NCBI RefSeq assembly: GCF_017357245.1
Contig: NZ_CP071614.1
Coordinates: 124,001 to 188,000, forward strand
DNA length: 64,000 bases
Direction: 5' to 3'
Origin: Rhizobium bangladeshense
GTDB lineage: Bacteria > Pseudomonadota > Alphaproteobacteria > Rhizobiales > Rhizobiaceae
Each line of letters begins with the position of its first letter. Within the stretch, counting starts at the first letter, position 1. The translations under genes and the position numbers were made by a program. Positions 34,426 through 43,289 of the stretch are shown piece by piece. Below the pieces are notes generated by a model. That model was not told where the DNA came from, did no database searches, and saw only the letters and a list, made by a program, of their open reading frames with translations.

Positions 34426-35328
34426 ATGCGCTCGCTTTATCGGAAAACGCTGTACAGCAGCTGGCCCTTGCCGGCTGATTTGCATTCGGGGGCAACCTCG
34501 GACGCCCCGCCGCCGCCGGTCGGAGGGTTCACTGTCATCAACGGCTTTGACATCCCCATCTATCTCAGCTCCGTGCTCTCGCCCGCAAGCAAGACCTACC
34601 TCGCTCCGGGATATCCCGGTCAGCTGGTCTTCATTCAGGATGATATCTGCATCCTGCAGGCAGCGCAGACGGGCTCCTTTATGTGCTCGATCATAATGCA
34701 AACTGAGGGCGACATCGTCACCGCCAACTACATGCTGCTGACTTCGCCTAATGACATCGGCCCGGTGCCGCAGCCCACAGCAACCATGCTTGTCCCGCCC
34801 GATTCCCCGCGTGTGCTGGTGGGATGCTCGACACTTGCCAACGGCAACGCCGTCCTGCGCGAACAATTCTGGGATCGGCAGGGGGATTCCTGCACCCTGG
34901 CGCCCGGCGAGAAAAAGACGATCACCACCACGGTGACGACCGGCCGGCAGGAGACTTCCACCCACGAAAGCACCTTGGCGGCCAGCCTCGGCATGAACGC
35001 GAACGTCGGTTTCGGCCCGTTCTCGGCAAGCGTGTCGTCCAGCCTGAGCATGACCTCGCGCTCTTTCCAGCAGGTGACCGTGAGCGAGCAGAACACCGCC
35101 TATTTCGCCGACGAGCTGACCAATCCCTATACCGATCAGGCTTGTCTGGTGCTGCGCTGGCAACTGACCGACGTGATCACCATCTTCCAGCCCGACGGCC
35201 CACCCTGCGGCTCAGTGATCATCGGCGAAAGCCCGATCATAACGGAAATGTACGGGATCAATGATCTGCCGCAGACGCTGCCGAGATTAGAGCTTGCGGA
35301 TGAGGATTATGCGCTGATCGCCGATTGA
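34426..35328 (+). CDS. Unknown protein with possible beta-pore-forming hairpin, beside CdtB-like gene
   Basis: I do not recognise this 300-residue protein by name. Residues 163-225 are rich in Ser and Thr with alternating polar and hydrophobic positions (KTITTTVTTGRQETSTHEST, then GMNANVGFGPFSASVSSSL, then FQQVTVSEQNTAYF). This resembles the amphipathic membrane-insertion hairpin of aerolysin/ETX-MTX2-type pore formers. Six or more Cys are spread through the chain. There is no signal peptide. The ATG follows GGAGGTG. It is divergent from the CdtB-like gene with 75 bases between starts, and a role as toxin partner or delivery subunit is inference. Confidence 0.6.
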   Translation: MRSLYRKTLYSSWPLPADLHSGATSDAPPPPVGGFTVINGFDIPIYLSSVLSPASKTYLAPGYPGQLVFIQDDICILQAAQTGSFMCSIIMQTEGDIVTANYMLLTSPNDIGPVPQPTATMLVPPDSPRVLVGCSTLANGNAVLREQFWDRQGDSCTLAPGEKKTITTTVTTGRQETSTHESTLAASLGMNANVGFGPFSASVSSSLSMTSRSFQQVTVSEQNTAYFADELTNPYTDQACLVLRWQLTDVITIFQPDGPPCGSVIIGESPIITEMYGINDLPQTLPRLELADEDYALIAD

Positions 35329-35353
35329 GGGGCGAAGGGCGGGGCGTCTCTCG

Positions 35354-36346
35354 GTGGATTTGTGCTGCGGATCTTCGAGGGAGGTCGTTCCAGCGCCGAC
35401 GACAAGAACGGATGTCCATATTCTGGATTTTGCGGAGGCGGTCACATTTGCGCAAGGTCTTGCCCTTGAGTGGGCGAATATGGTGCGACGGCTGCCCACT
35501 GCGATGGCGGTCTATGATGGCGATGACCGGCTGCGCTATGCCAACAGCGCCTTCCGCGCGGCCTATTTCATCGAGCCGGAGGAGACGCCGCTCTGGCCGG
35601 ATCTGATGCGGCGCAATTTCGAGCTCGGCCGCGGCACCGTCATCCGCACGGACAATTTCGAGGAATGGCTGCGCTCCACCCAGTCGCGCCGTGGCAAGAT
35701 CGGCTATCGCGCCTTCGAGACGGATCTTGCCGACGGCCGCTGGCTGTGGATGACCGAGGCGGTGCAGAGTAACGGCTGGATGCTGTGCATCGCCAGCGAC
35801 ATCACCCGTCTCAAGGTCCATGGCCGCACCGTCCGGCAGGATCGCGACCAGGCGATCAAGGCCTCCTATACCGACGAACTCACCGGCGTCGCCAACCGCC
35901 GCTTCGTCATGGCGCGCGTCGAAGAAATGCTTGAAGCCGCCCGGCATGGCAGCAGCGGCTGTCTCGCCGTCTTCGACATCGACAATTTCAAGCACATCAA
36001 CGACCGCCTCGGCCACCACGCCGGCGATCTCGTGCTGCGCGATTTCGCCCACCGCATCCACCAGAATGTCCGCCGCAACGATTGTTTCGGCCGGGTCGGC
36101 GGCGAAGAATTCCTCCTCGTCATGCCGGCCACCGAGCCGGAAGACGCCCTTGCCATGGTCGAGCGCATGCTGACGGTGATCCGCTTCTCCCGGCCGCTGC
36201 CGGACTCGCCCGACTTCAGCTACACCTGTTCCGCCGGTATCGCAGGGTGTGTGCCGACGGACAGCGTGTCCGAGCTCTATCGGCGGGCCGACCAGGCGCT
36301 GTATGATGCGAAGATGAGCGGAAGGGACAGGGTGCGGGCGGCGTAG
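35354..36346 (+). CDS. PAS-GGDEF diguanylate cyclase (copy 3)
   Basis: Cyclic-di-GMP synthase, near-identical to the gene at 23320 from 35504 to the stop, without length change. The catalytic GGEEF and I-site RRND are intact. The N-terminal 50 residues differ completely and start with GTG at 35354; ATG at 35480 is an alternative start that would leave eight residues before the shared part. The differing 5' end means that this copy acquired different upstream sequence and possibly different expression. Two intact paralogues in one window imply a recent duplication. Confidence 0.85.
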   Translation: MDLCCGSSREVVPAPTTRTDVHILDFAEAVTFAQGLALEWANMVRRLPTAMAVYDGDDRLRYANSAFRAAYFIEPEETPLWPDLMRRNFELGRGTVIRTDNFEEWLRSTQSRRGKIGYRAFETDLADGRWLWMTEAVQSNGWMLCIASDITRLKVHGRTVRQDRDQAIKASYTDELTGVANRRFVMARVEEMLEAARHGSSGCLAVFDIDNFKHINDRLGHHAGDLVLRDFAHRIHQNVRRNDCFGRVGGEEFLLVMPATEPEDALAMVERMLTVIRFSRPLPDSPDFSYTCSAGIAGCVPTDSVSELYRRADQALYDAKMSGRDRVRAA

Positions 36347-36495
36347 GCATGTCGCCAGCGCCGGAGTCAAGTATCAGAAGAGTCAGAGCCGACTTACGAG
36401 TTCTTCCACAGTTAATTGAGTTTCGGCCCTTCACAAGTACAACCATTGAGGTCATTTATTCTTTCGTTGGATCGACGAAAAATTGTGAGCTATCA

Positions 36496-37395
36496 ATGAA
36501 AAAGAAGTCCGATTTCGACCTGTTCTTCGATTTTAACTTCAAAGACTTGAATCAGACCGAATTTGAAAAATGGTTCGCTGATCTGGCTGCCTGTGTGTTT
36601 GGAATGGACTTCGAGCTCGTCAAGGCAGGGGGTAAGAGCGGTGACAAAAAGAGCGACGGGCGCCGAGTTTCCATAGAGACCATCTACCAGTGTTATGCAC
36701 CTGAATCACCGGCCAAATTTGCGAGCAATGCCGCCACGAAAATTGCGGATTCTTTCCCAGAGGTTCTCAGTTTCTGGCCAAAAATGAAGGCATGGGTCTT
36801 TGTGCATAACAATCGTGATGGAGTGCCGACATCCGCGAGCGACAAATTAGAGGAACTCCGTGAGGCATACCCTCAAGTCACTATCTCAGCGGTGTCTCGC
36901 CGATTTTTGAAGGACGAGCTTCACGATAAGTTGTCACTTCAGCAGATGATCGATCTCTATCCCAGGGCTGCGATCGACATTGAAGGGGTCCAGATGGAGC
37001 ACGTTCGGCCTCTGTTGAAGAAGATCATAACCGAATGCGCGAAGCAGTTCGGCACGTTGGAGTTCGGCGAAATTCCAAATGAGGAAAAATTAGAATACAA
37101 CCAGCTAAGTCCGGCGTCGAAGTTTGATATAAGGCGGGCTCGATCGAAAATTGATGTGGTCAGCCGTTTTCTGAATGGTCAGAACAACCCCGCAAATGTC
37201 AGCATAATTCAAACAGCTATGAGAGAGAAATACGCACAACTCATCGGCCTCGGCTACGACCCTGATGAGATCTTTGGAAAGCTCTGCGAGTACGTGCGAA
37301 TCGGTGCGACTTCAGAAGAAGTGGCGGCGTCGCACATTATTGTGACCTACTTCTTTGACTCGTGTGACGTTTTTCAGAACGCTCCGGTGATTTGA
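36496..37395 (+). CDS. ABC-three-component system effector, nuclease-like
   Basis: A 299-residue protein starting at ATG 36496; the open frame extends upstream to 36349 through AT-rich sequence of little coding character. The N-terminal half looks like a restriction-endonuclease fold: FEKWFADLAACVFG, then GDKKSDGRRVSIETIYQCYAP, recalling the D...(E/Q)xK core of Mrr-type nucleases with the final Lys not obvious. The C-terminal half is helical and probably contacts the ATPase. The order effector, small middle protein, DUF2326 ATPase is that of ABC-3C conflict systems. The role in defence is inferred from this order. Confidence 0.68.
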   Translation: MKKKSDFDLFFDFNFKDLNQTEFEKWFADLAACVFGMDFELVKAGGKSGDKKSDGRRVSIETIYQCYAPESPAKFASNAATKIADSFPEVLSFWPKMKAWVFVHNNRDGVPTSASDKLEELREAYPQVTISAVSRRFLKDELHDKLSLQQMIDLYPRAAIDIEGVQMEHVRPLLKKIITECAKQFGTLEFGEIPNEEKLEYNQLSPASKFDIRRARSKIDVVSRFLNGQNNPANVSIIQTAMREKYAQLIGLGYDPDEIFGKLCEYVRIGATSEEVAASHIIVTYFFDSCDVFQNAPVI

Positions 37396-37637
37396 TGCTG
37401 TTGCCGACGAAACACATTAAAACGGAGAACTCGCTCGTCGGCGTAGGAGCGGAGGTTCTTGCGGAGCTTAGCCGACCCAAGACAGTGTCGACCTTATTTC
37501 ACGACACTCAGCTGCGCAGGCGCGAGAATGGGATGGCGACTATTCACTTCGATTGGTTTTTGCTGGCGGTTGATTTTCTTTTTGCGGTCGGTGCCCTTCG
37601 GTTCGAAGCAGGTACATTGAGGAAATTGAACCAATGA
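37395..37637 (+). CDS. ABC-three-component system middle component
   Basis: An 80-residue protein. ATG at 37395 overlaps the effector stop and its own stop overlaps the ATPase start (ATGA at 37634-37637). The opening LPTKHIKTENSLVGVGAEVL and the later FDWFLLAVDFLFAVGALRF are typical of the small middle components that accompany DUF2326 ATPases. It has one hydrophobic stretch that is probably a buried helix rather than a membrane anchor. It probably links effector and ATPase. Confidence 0.75.
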   Translation: MLLPTKHIKTENSLVGVGAEVLAELSRPKTVSTLFHDTQLRRRENGMATIHFDWFLLAVDFLFAVGALRFEAGTLRKLNQ

Positions 37638-39367
37638 TCACCGACATCCACAGTGACCTAGCGAGCTTTCGAACTTTGACATTCACTCCAGGTCTTAACA
37701 TCCTGTTGGCCGAAAGGCACGAGACGTCTGGAGCGCGAGATACCCGTAATGGCACCGGCAAAACCAGCATGGTCGAACTTCTTCACCTGCTCGTTCAAGA
37801 CCGGAAGAATCCTGAGGACGATTTTCACAAAGAGATGCTCGTCGGTCGAACGTTCGGGGCGAGGTTCCGTGAGGAAGGACGAGATTACACGATCTCGCGT
37901 AAAACAAATACCGGCAAGGATCGTGACGAAGCCTCTCTGGACGGCAAAGCAATCGAATTCAAGGAGCTTCGGTCGAAGCTTGCTCTGAAATGGTTTGGGC
38001 TCAGCGATGAGGATTCGAATGGCACTTTTGCGCCGAAATTCGGCGCTCTCTTTGCGTATTTTGTGCGCAAGGCGAGGAACGGGGCTTTCAATAACCCGAT
38101 TCTAAATTCGTCTGATCAAAATGCGTGGGATAGCCAGATTAATCTTGCTTACCTCCTCGGTTTCGATTGGAAGCTCATTCAAAAGCTACAGCTACTTAAG
38201 GAGCAGAAGAAGAAGGCCGACAACCTAGTAGGCATGATAAGAGAAGGGTATTTTTCGAACGGTGCTCTCGATCTCAATAAAATGCAATCTCGCCTTGATA
38301 TTCTAGAAGTCGAGGTGGAGAGGAAGCGGCGCGAGATTGCGTCCTCTGAGGTGATCGACGGCTACAGGGACCATGAGAGAGCAGCTAATGCTTTCGCGAA
38401 TGACATTCGCGAGTTGAACGAAGCCAACCTCAAGGACCTCGATCTTGTTGAGAGCATCAACCTTGCGCTGCAGGAGGTTGAGGATGCAAACCTAGCGGAC
38501 GTGCGTACGATGTACGAGCAAGTTGGAGTATTCTTCCCTGATCAGGTGAAGCGTCGCTTTAGCGAGGTTGCGGAATTTCATCGCAAACTGGCTGAGAACA
38601 GACATATTCAGCTCACTGATGAAAAGCGAAGAGCCGAACAACGAATCAAAGAACGCCGGACGGAGATAGATCGATTTCAAAAGGGATTGAAAGAAAAGCT
38701 CGGGATACTGCAATCTGGCATCGCGATTGATCGCCTGACCCGACTTCAATCGGAACTGCATGCGTTCGAGATCGAGATGGCTGACCTGAATGTGCAGATT
38801 CCGCGCTTGCGGGACGTCGTAGAGGAGCAAGCTCGTTTAAAGCGGCAGATCAGTGAGCAGGTCGAATTGATCGGCCATGATGTCCAAGAACGAGATGAAG
38901 CTCGTAAGTTCGCAGTCCAGGCCTTCGCAGAGGTTTCCCGATGGCTTTATGACATCCCCGGAAACTTGATACTCGGGCGATCTAAAGGCGTCGGTGGATT
39001 AGAAATTGACACTGATATCGTTGGGAAGAAGAGCGGCGGCAAAAGCCATATGCAGGTGTTTTGTTTTGATTGGGTCTTGCTCCAGGCCGCCAGGCGACAA
39101 GGAAAGGGCCCCGACTTCTTAGTGCACGACAGCCATATCTTTGACGGCGTCGATGGTCGGCAAGTTGGTTTGGCGTTAAGTTATGCAAATGACAAAGCAA
39201 AGAAACTTGGGGTTCAATATATCGTCGCGATGAACTCGGATGATTTGGACAAGATAAAAAACGAAGAGATAGCGGGAGGAGAGCCAATTTTTGATCCTTC
39301 ATCTTTCATTATACCTACAAGGCTATCCGATGATACTGGCGGCGGGTTGTTTGGAATAAAATTCTAG
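37634..39367 (+). CDS. DUF2326 SMC-like ATPase of ABC-three-component system
   Basis: A 577-residue ATPase of the SMC/Rad50 type. The N-terminus has FTPGLNILLAER and the Walker A-like RNGTGKTSMVELLH. The middle (about 190-430) is coiled coil (ERKRREIASSE, EKRRAEQRIKERRTEIDRF). The C-terminus carries KKSGGKSHMQVFCFDW and FLVHDSHIFDGVDGRQ, in the positions of the signature and Walker B regions of DUF2326 proteins. It presumably senses invading nucleic acid and gates the nuclease-like effector. Base composition of the three genes is noticeably lower in GC than the surrounding operons. Confidence 0.82.
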   Translation: MITDIHSDLASFRTLTFTPGLNILLAERHETSGARDTRNGTGKTSMVELLHLLVQDRKNPEDDFHKEMLVGRTFGARFREEGRDYTISRKTNTGKDRDEASLDGKAIEFKELRSKLALKWFGLSDEDSNGTFAPKFGALFAYFVRKARNGAFNNPILNSSDQNAWDSQINLAYLLGFDWKLIQKLQLLKEQKKKADNLVGMIREGYFSNGALDLNKMQSRLDILEVEVERKRREIASSEVIDGYRDHERAANAFANDIRELNEANLKDLDLVESINLALQEVEDANLADVRTMYEQVGVFFPDQVKRRFSEVAEFHRKLAENRHIQLTDEKRRAEQRIKERRTEIDRFQKGLKEKLGILQSGIAIDRLTRLQSELHAFEIEMADLNVQIPRLRDVVEEQARLKRQISEQVELIGHDVQERDEARKFAVQAFAEVSRWLYDIPGNLILGRSKGVGGLEIDTDIVGKKSGGKSHMQVFCFDWVLLQAARRQGKGPDFLVHDSHIFDGVDGRQVGLALSYANDKAKKLGVQYIVAMNSDDLDKIKNEEIAGGEPIFDPSSFIIPTRLSDDTGGGLFGIKF

Positions 39368-39547
39368 AATGGACTTTTCTGCCAGATGTTAGGGTTTCTA
39401 ACTGGCGCGATGTAATGCCTAGCAGAATGGGTTGATCTTAGACGGGTGCTGCTGCTCCGCTATGGGCCGCGGCAAAAAAATTTCTACCGTCCTTCCCATT
39501 TTGTCGTTCATTCGCGCAATGTAGTTGAATGGACATGTGGCAAGCTG
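39368..39547. other. Intergenic gap between two defence-type modules
   Basis: No gene is supported in these 180 bases. The frame of the next gene is open back to 39446, but that part has no ribosome-binding site. The gap is the only untranslated spacer of any size between 36496 and 46415, so a separate promoter for the sigma-like/helicase/sacsin trio is expected here. No clear promoter boxes stood out. Confidence 0.35.
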
Positions 39548-40078
39548 ATGGAAGACGATGTCGAACATCTATCATTATTGGAGGTTGGGCGGCTCCTAGG
39601 CCGTCAACGGCAGGCTGATTTGCTGCGCCTTGCCGCCCTCGCGGAGACCTGGGTCCGCGGCAACCCACGTCGCCAAGCATCGGATTTGCTCAATGAGGCG
39701 CTTGCCAGGGTTTTAGCAGGGGACAGGCCGTGGCCCGCTAGCCTTTCTCTCCATGCTTTCCTTTCTCAGGTGATGCGCAGCATTGCCAGCCAATGGCGTC
39801 ATGAGGATATGCGCGAACCGCTTGTCGCGGATCAACTCAGCCAGCACTGCGATGCCGCCATGGAAGATGGCTTCGATTTAGCCGACCTTGCCCACCGCAT
39901 GAGAGCGGCACTCTCAGGTGATCCGGTGGCGACAGGCATTTTCGATCACATCATGACCCAGACGAGCCGCAAGCAGGCGTGCGATGCACTCGGCCTGGAC
40001 GCCACCGGTTACGATACCGCACGCCGCCGGATGACGCGCGCGCTTAGGCGCCGATTCAAACCAGGATGGACCAAATGA
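39548..40078 (+). CDS. Sigma-70-like small protein, first gene of helicase/ATPase trio
   Basis: A 176-residue protein resembling small RNA polymerase sigma factors. A helical region 2-like part (ASDLLNEALARVLAG, then LHAFLSQVMRSIASQW) is followed by a C-terminal helix-turn-helix (TSRKQACDALGLDATGYDTARRRMTRALRRRF). It is shorter and more divergent than ECF factors. ATG 39548 is chosen because the protein then starts with the conserved-looking acidic segment; evidence for the exact start is weak. Its stop overlaps the helicase ATG (ATGA), so the proteins are made together. It may control its own operon or serve as DNA-binding subunit. Confidence 0.65.
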   Translation: MEDDVEHLSLLEVGRLLGRQRQADLLRLAALAETWVRGNPRRQASDLLNEALARVLAGDRPWPASLSLHAFLSQVMRSIASQWRHEDMREPLVADQLSQHCDAAMEDGFDLADLAHRMRAALSGDPVATGIFDHIMTQTSRKQACDALGLDATGYDTARRRMTRALRRRFKPGWTK

Positions 40079-43000
40079 CGACCAGCCGCCCTGCCAATGA
40101 TCAAGTTCTTGCACTTATCGCGGAAAGCATTCTCGAAGCGACCGACGATGAAATTATCGAAACCGCTCGCGCGCACGGCGTTGATGTAGACGCATTGGAG
40201 AGAAAGGTACGAGAGATTATCGCAGCCCGTGTCGCCGAGGTCCAGCCGCCACCATCGCTACGGATCGGCGAGACTGTCGCTTTGCGATCGGATCCCACAC
40301 GAATTGGCGTCATTACTGGGATCACACCAAGTAATCGAGAAACGCGGCTTAACGTGTTCATCGACGGGCGCCTTGAGACCCTGTATTTGAGTCAGGTTGT
40401 ACGGGCAAATCTCGCGCCAGGCGCGGTGCGTGCAACTCTGAGTGAGTTCCATGCACGCCTGACAGCCCTGCAACTTGCCGAACCAAGCATCGCGAATCTC
40501 TATTCGTTGCAGGCAGGTCGTATTGACTTCATCCCCTATCAGTTCCGGCCAGTTCTGAAATTCATACGCGCTGATCGTCCGAGGTTGCTGGTTGCCGATG
40601 AAGTCGGCGTCGGCAAGACTATTGAAGCAGGTCTTCTGCTTCGGGAGTTGCAGGCGCGCCGGCCGCTGCGTTCGGTGCTAGTCGTTTGTTCGAAGGCGCT
40701 TGTGGCGGAAGAAAAATGGCACCGTGAGATGCGTCGTTTCGACGAAGAGTTTGTGACGCTCGGTAGTGATGAGCTTCGATACTGCCTTGATCAGAGTGAT
40801 ATCGAAGGCGAGTGGCCAGACCGTTATTCGCGTGCGATCCTGCCCTTTTCGCTCGTTAATGAGAGGCTATTGCAAGGCTACCCTTTAGGGAGAGGCGGCC
40901 GCGGCCCCGGTCTCAGTACGCTCGACACGCCGCCGCGCTTTGACCTGTTGATCGTTGACGAGGCCCATAACGCACGAAACGCTGACACGAGCTTGCATCA
41001 GGGCCTCCGCATTCTTGCCGACAACGCGGAGGCGGTCGTTTTGATTACTGCGACCCCGGTTCAGCTTGGAACAGGAGACCTGTTCTCGCTACTCAACCTG
41101 TTGCGGCCAGATCTTGTGATTGACCGCCCAACGTTTGAGCGGATGGCCCAACCCAACGAAGCCATCAACGAAGCAATCGCCGCGATTCGCGGGGCAGCCC
41201 CCGGATGGCAGGATGCCGCGATCGGACAAATGAACAAAGCTGCAAGCACCGATTGGGGCCGGGTTATGCTTGCGCCATCGCCCGAGTTTCGCAATCTTAT
41301 CGCAGCGACGCGTGCTGCCACAAGCGATGACGACCGCGTTCGTCTTATCAGGCCCGCCGAGTCGCTTCACAGCTTCGCATCGATGATCAGCCGTACGCGG
41401 CGGCGCGATATTGGCAACTTCACAAGCCGAAAAGCCCGTACCGTTGAAGTGCCTTTTACGCCTGAGCAACAAGCGGTTCATGATGATCTGCTCTCGCTTC
41501 AGCGGGGTATCTATCTACGAACGCATGGGGCAGGTCCACTTGGTTTTCTGATGACAACGATTCGCCGGCAGGCGGCGAGCTCGTTGCACGGACTGGTGCC
41601 CTTCCTCGAGGATATACTAACGCGGCGTCTTACCGATCTCGAACTCGTCGAAATGGACGATGAAGCGTTAGACCACGCCGATGGCGATATTGACGGTATA
41701 CGCGAAGAGATCGCGGCAATCGTCAATCGCGCGCGCGGATTGCCGGATGATGATCCGAAGTTGGCAGCGCTCATTGACATCGTTAGTCAGAAGGGCGGTA
41801 TGGTGAACCGCCGTTTGCTCATCTTCAGTTCATTTCGACATACACTGTTTTACCTCAATGAAGCATTGCGATCGCGCGGTGTTCGCGTAGGGCTTATTCA
41901 TGGTGGAGTCGGCGACGACGATCGGCGGGCGCTGCGCAAGGCATTCGCACTAACGCCGGGGCATCCGGACGCTATCGAAATCCTTCTTTCCTCGGAGGTT
42001 GGATCTGAAGGTCTCGACTTCCAGTTTTGCGATGCGCTCGTGAACTTCGATATTCCTTGGAATCCAATGCGCATCGAACAACGTATCGGCCGAATTGACC
42101 GCTATGGTCAAAGCAGCCAGACGGTCGCGATATATAACTTTGTCACGCCTGGCACCGTAGACTTCGATATCTTCCAGCGTTGCTTGCAGCGTATTGGCGT
42201 TTTCGAACGGTCGATCGGAGGGAGCGAGGCGATATTGGGCGAGATCGCTGGTCGCCTGCAGGCGGTTGCCGACGACTTTCTTCTGACTGAGGTGGAGCGC
42301 CAGGCTCGCCTACAGCAACTTGCCGATAATGAAATCCGCCAGATAATTGAGGCCGACGCGCTTGAGGAGCGGGAAGCAGAACTGTTTGGCGTGCGCATTG
42401 AGCGCACACGCATGAATGATGAGATCGCCGAGGCTTCAAGTCGCTGGCTGGAGCCGGTCGCGATCGAGCGTTTGGTGGGGCTTCACCTAGAGCGGGAGCT
42501 GGACGTCGGTCGTAATCCGATCAGCGGACAGGGTACTGTGAAGAGTCTTCGGCTCGCGGCCGACGCGCGACGACGTCTTGTCCCACCACGTGCACGCGGC
42601 ACGCGCCTTAGCCTGGCTGATCGAGATTGGGAAACATGGCTGCGCGGCGATCAACAAACGCTTGCTTTGACCTTCGACCGAGAGACTGCCAACGAAGACC
42701 GTTCGTTGGCCTTCATCACACCCGTACACCCGCTCACTCAGGCTGCCGCGCGGTCATTTGCTGGCGATGAGGAGGTGGTGGTCACGTTGCGCGTTAAGGA
42801 CCCAGAGCTCACTTTAGGCGATCACCCTTTTGCGATCTATCAATGGCAGATGCGCGGGCTTCGCGAAGATGCGATGCTCGTGCCCGTTGTAGAAGACTCA
42901 ACTGTCGGCGCCGCGTTCATGGATGTGTTTACGTCGGCAGCAGATGCTGCCGACGTGGCGCCTCCGGACAGTGCTACGATTGAAGGGCTTGAAAGCTGGC

Positions 43001-43287
43001 ATCATGACCTTTGGACCCGTCGGCGTGCCGCGCACGTCGCGGAGGCGGCTGAGATCGCGAGATTCCGGCGTGATAGTCTGGAGGCCAGCCATCGCGCACG
43101 TGTCGCAATTTTAGAAGAACAGCTCGCGGCCGCTTCTGAAGATCGTATTCGGCGAATGCGCGCTGGCCAGCTCGCACGCGCGAACGCAGATCGCGGTGAG
43201 GCGCTTGAGGGTCTTGTTGCCGCAGAGCGCCGCGCTGATATCATTCCCCGCCGTGTCGCTTCGGGCACGCTCAGAGTGGAGCATTAA
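40075..43287 (+). CDS. SNF2/RapA-type helicase of a probable defence system
   Basis: A 1070-residue superfamily 2 translocase. Motif I is LLVADEVGVGKTIEAG (near residue 175), motif II LLIVDEAHNARN (near 295), motif III ITATPVQL, and the second lobe has LLSSEVGSEGLDFQFC and MRIEQRIGRIDRYGQ. A small N-terminal region with beta strands (SLRIGETVALRSD) precedes the core, and about 370 residues after it are charged and partly coiled coil. ATG 40075 overlaps the previous stop. RapA-like proteins remodel DNA or RNA polymerase complexes, and relatives occur in several antiphage systems. It is coupled tightly to the sacsin-type gene. Confidence 0.82.
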   Translation: MTTSRPANDQVLALIAESILEATDDEIIETARAHGVDVDALERKVREIIAARVAEVQPPPSLRIGETVALRSDPTRIGVITGITPSNRETRLNVFIDGRLETLYLSQVVRANLAPGAVRATLSEFHARLTALQLAEPSIANLYSLQAGRIDFIPYQFRPVLKFIRADRPRLLVADEVGVGKTIEAGLLLRELQARRPLRSVLVVCSKALVAEEKWHREMRRFDEEFVTLGSDELRYCLDQSDIEGEWPDRYSRAILPFSLVNERLLQGYPLGRGGRGPGLSTLDTPPRFDLLIVDEAHNARNADTSLHQGLRILADNAEAVVLITATPVQLGTGDLFSLLNLLRPDLVIDRPTFERMAQPNEAINEAIAAIRGAAPGWQDAAIGQMNKAASTDWGRVMLAPSPEFRNLIAATRAATSDDDRVRLIRPAESLHSFASMISRTRRRDIGNFTSRKARTVEVPFTPEQQAVHDDLLSLQRGIYLRTHGAGPLGFLMTTIRRQAASSLHGLVPFLEDILTRRLTDLELVEMDDEALDHADGDIDGIREEIAAIVNRARGLPDDDPKLAALIDIVSQKGGMVNRRLLIFSSFRHTLFYLNEALRSRGVRVGLIHGGVGDDDRRALRKAFALTPGHPDAIEILLSSEVGSEGLDFQFCDALVNFDIPWNPMRIEQRIGRIDRYGQSSQTVAIYNFVTPGTVDFDIFQRCLQRIGVFERSIGGSEAILGEIAGRLQAVADDFLLTEVERQARLQQLADNEIRQIIEADALEEREAELFGVRIERTRMNDEIAEASSRWLEPVAIERLVGLHLERELDVGRNPISGQGTVKSLRLAADARRRLVPPRARGTRLSLADRDWETWLRGDQQTLALTFDRETANEDRSLAFITPVHPLTQAAARSFAGDEEVVVTLRVKDPELTLGDHPFAIYQWQMRGLREDAMLVPVVEDSTVGAAFMDVFTSAADAADVAPPDSATIEGLESWHHDLWTRRRAAHVAEAAEIARFRRDSLEASHRARVAILEEQLAAASEDRIRRMRAGQLARANADRGEALEGLVAAERRADIIPRRVASGTLRVEH

Positions 43288-43289
43288 AT

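Noticed and set aside
33931..35163. 410-codon minus-strand frame
   Set aside because: Only its last 140 codons (from ATG 34350) are the CdtB-like gene; the earlier part is antisense to the divergent gene at 34426.
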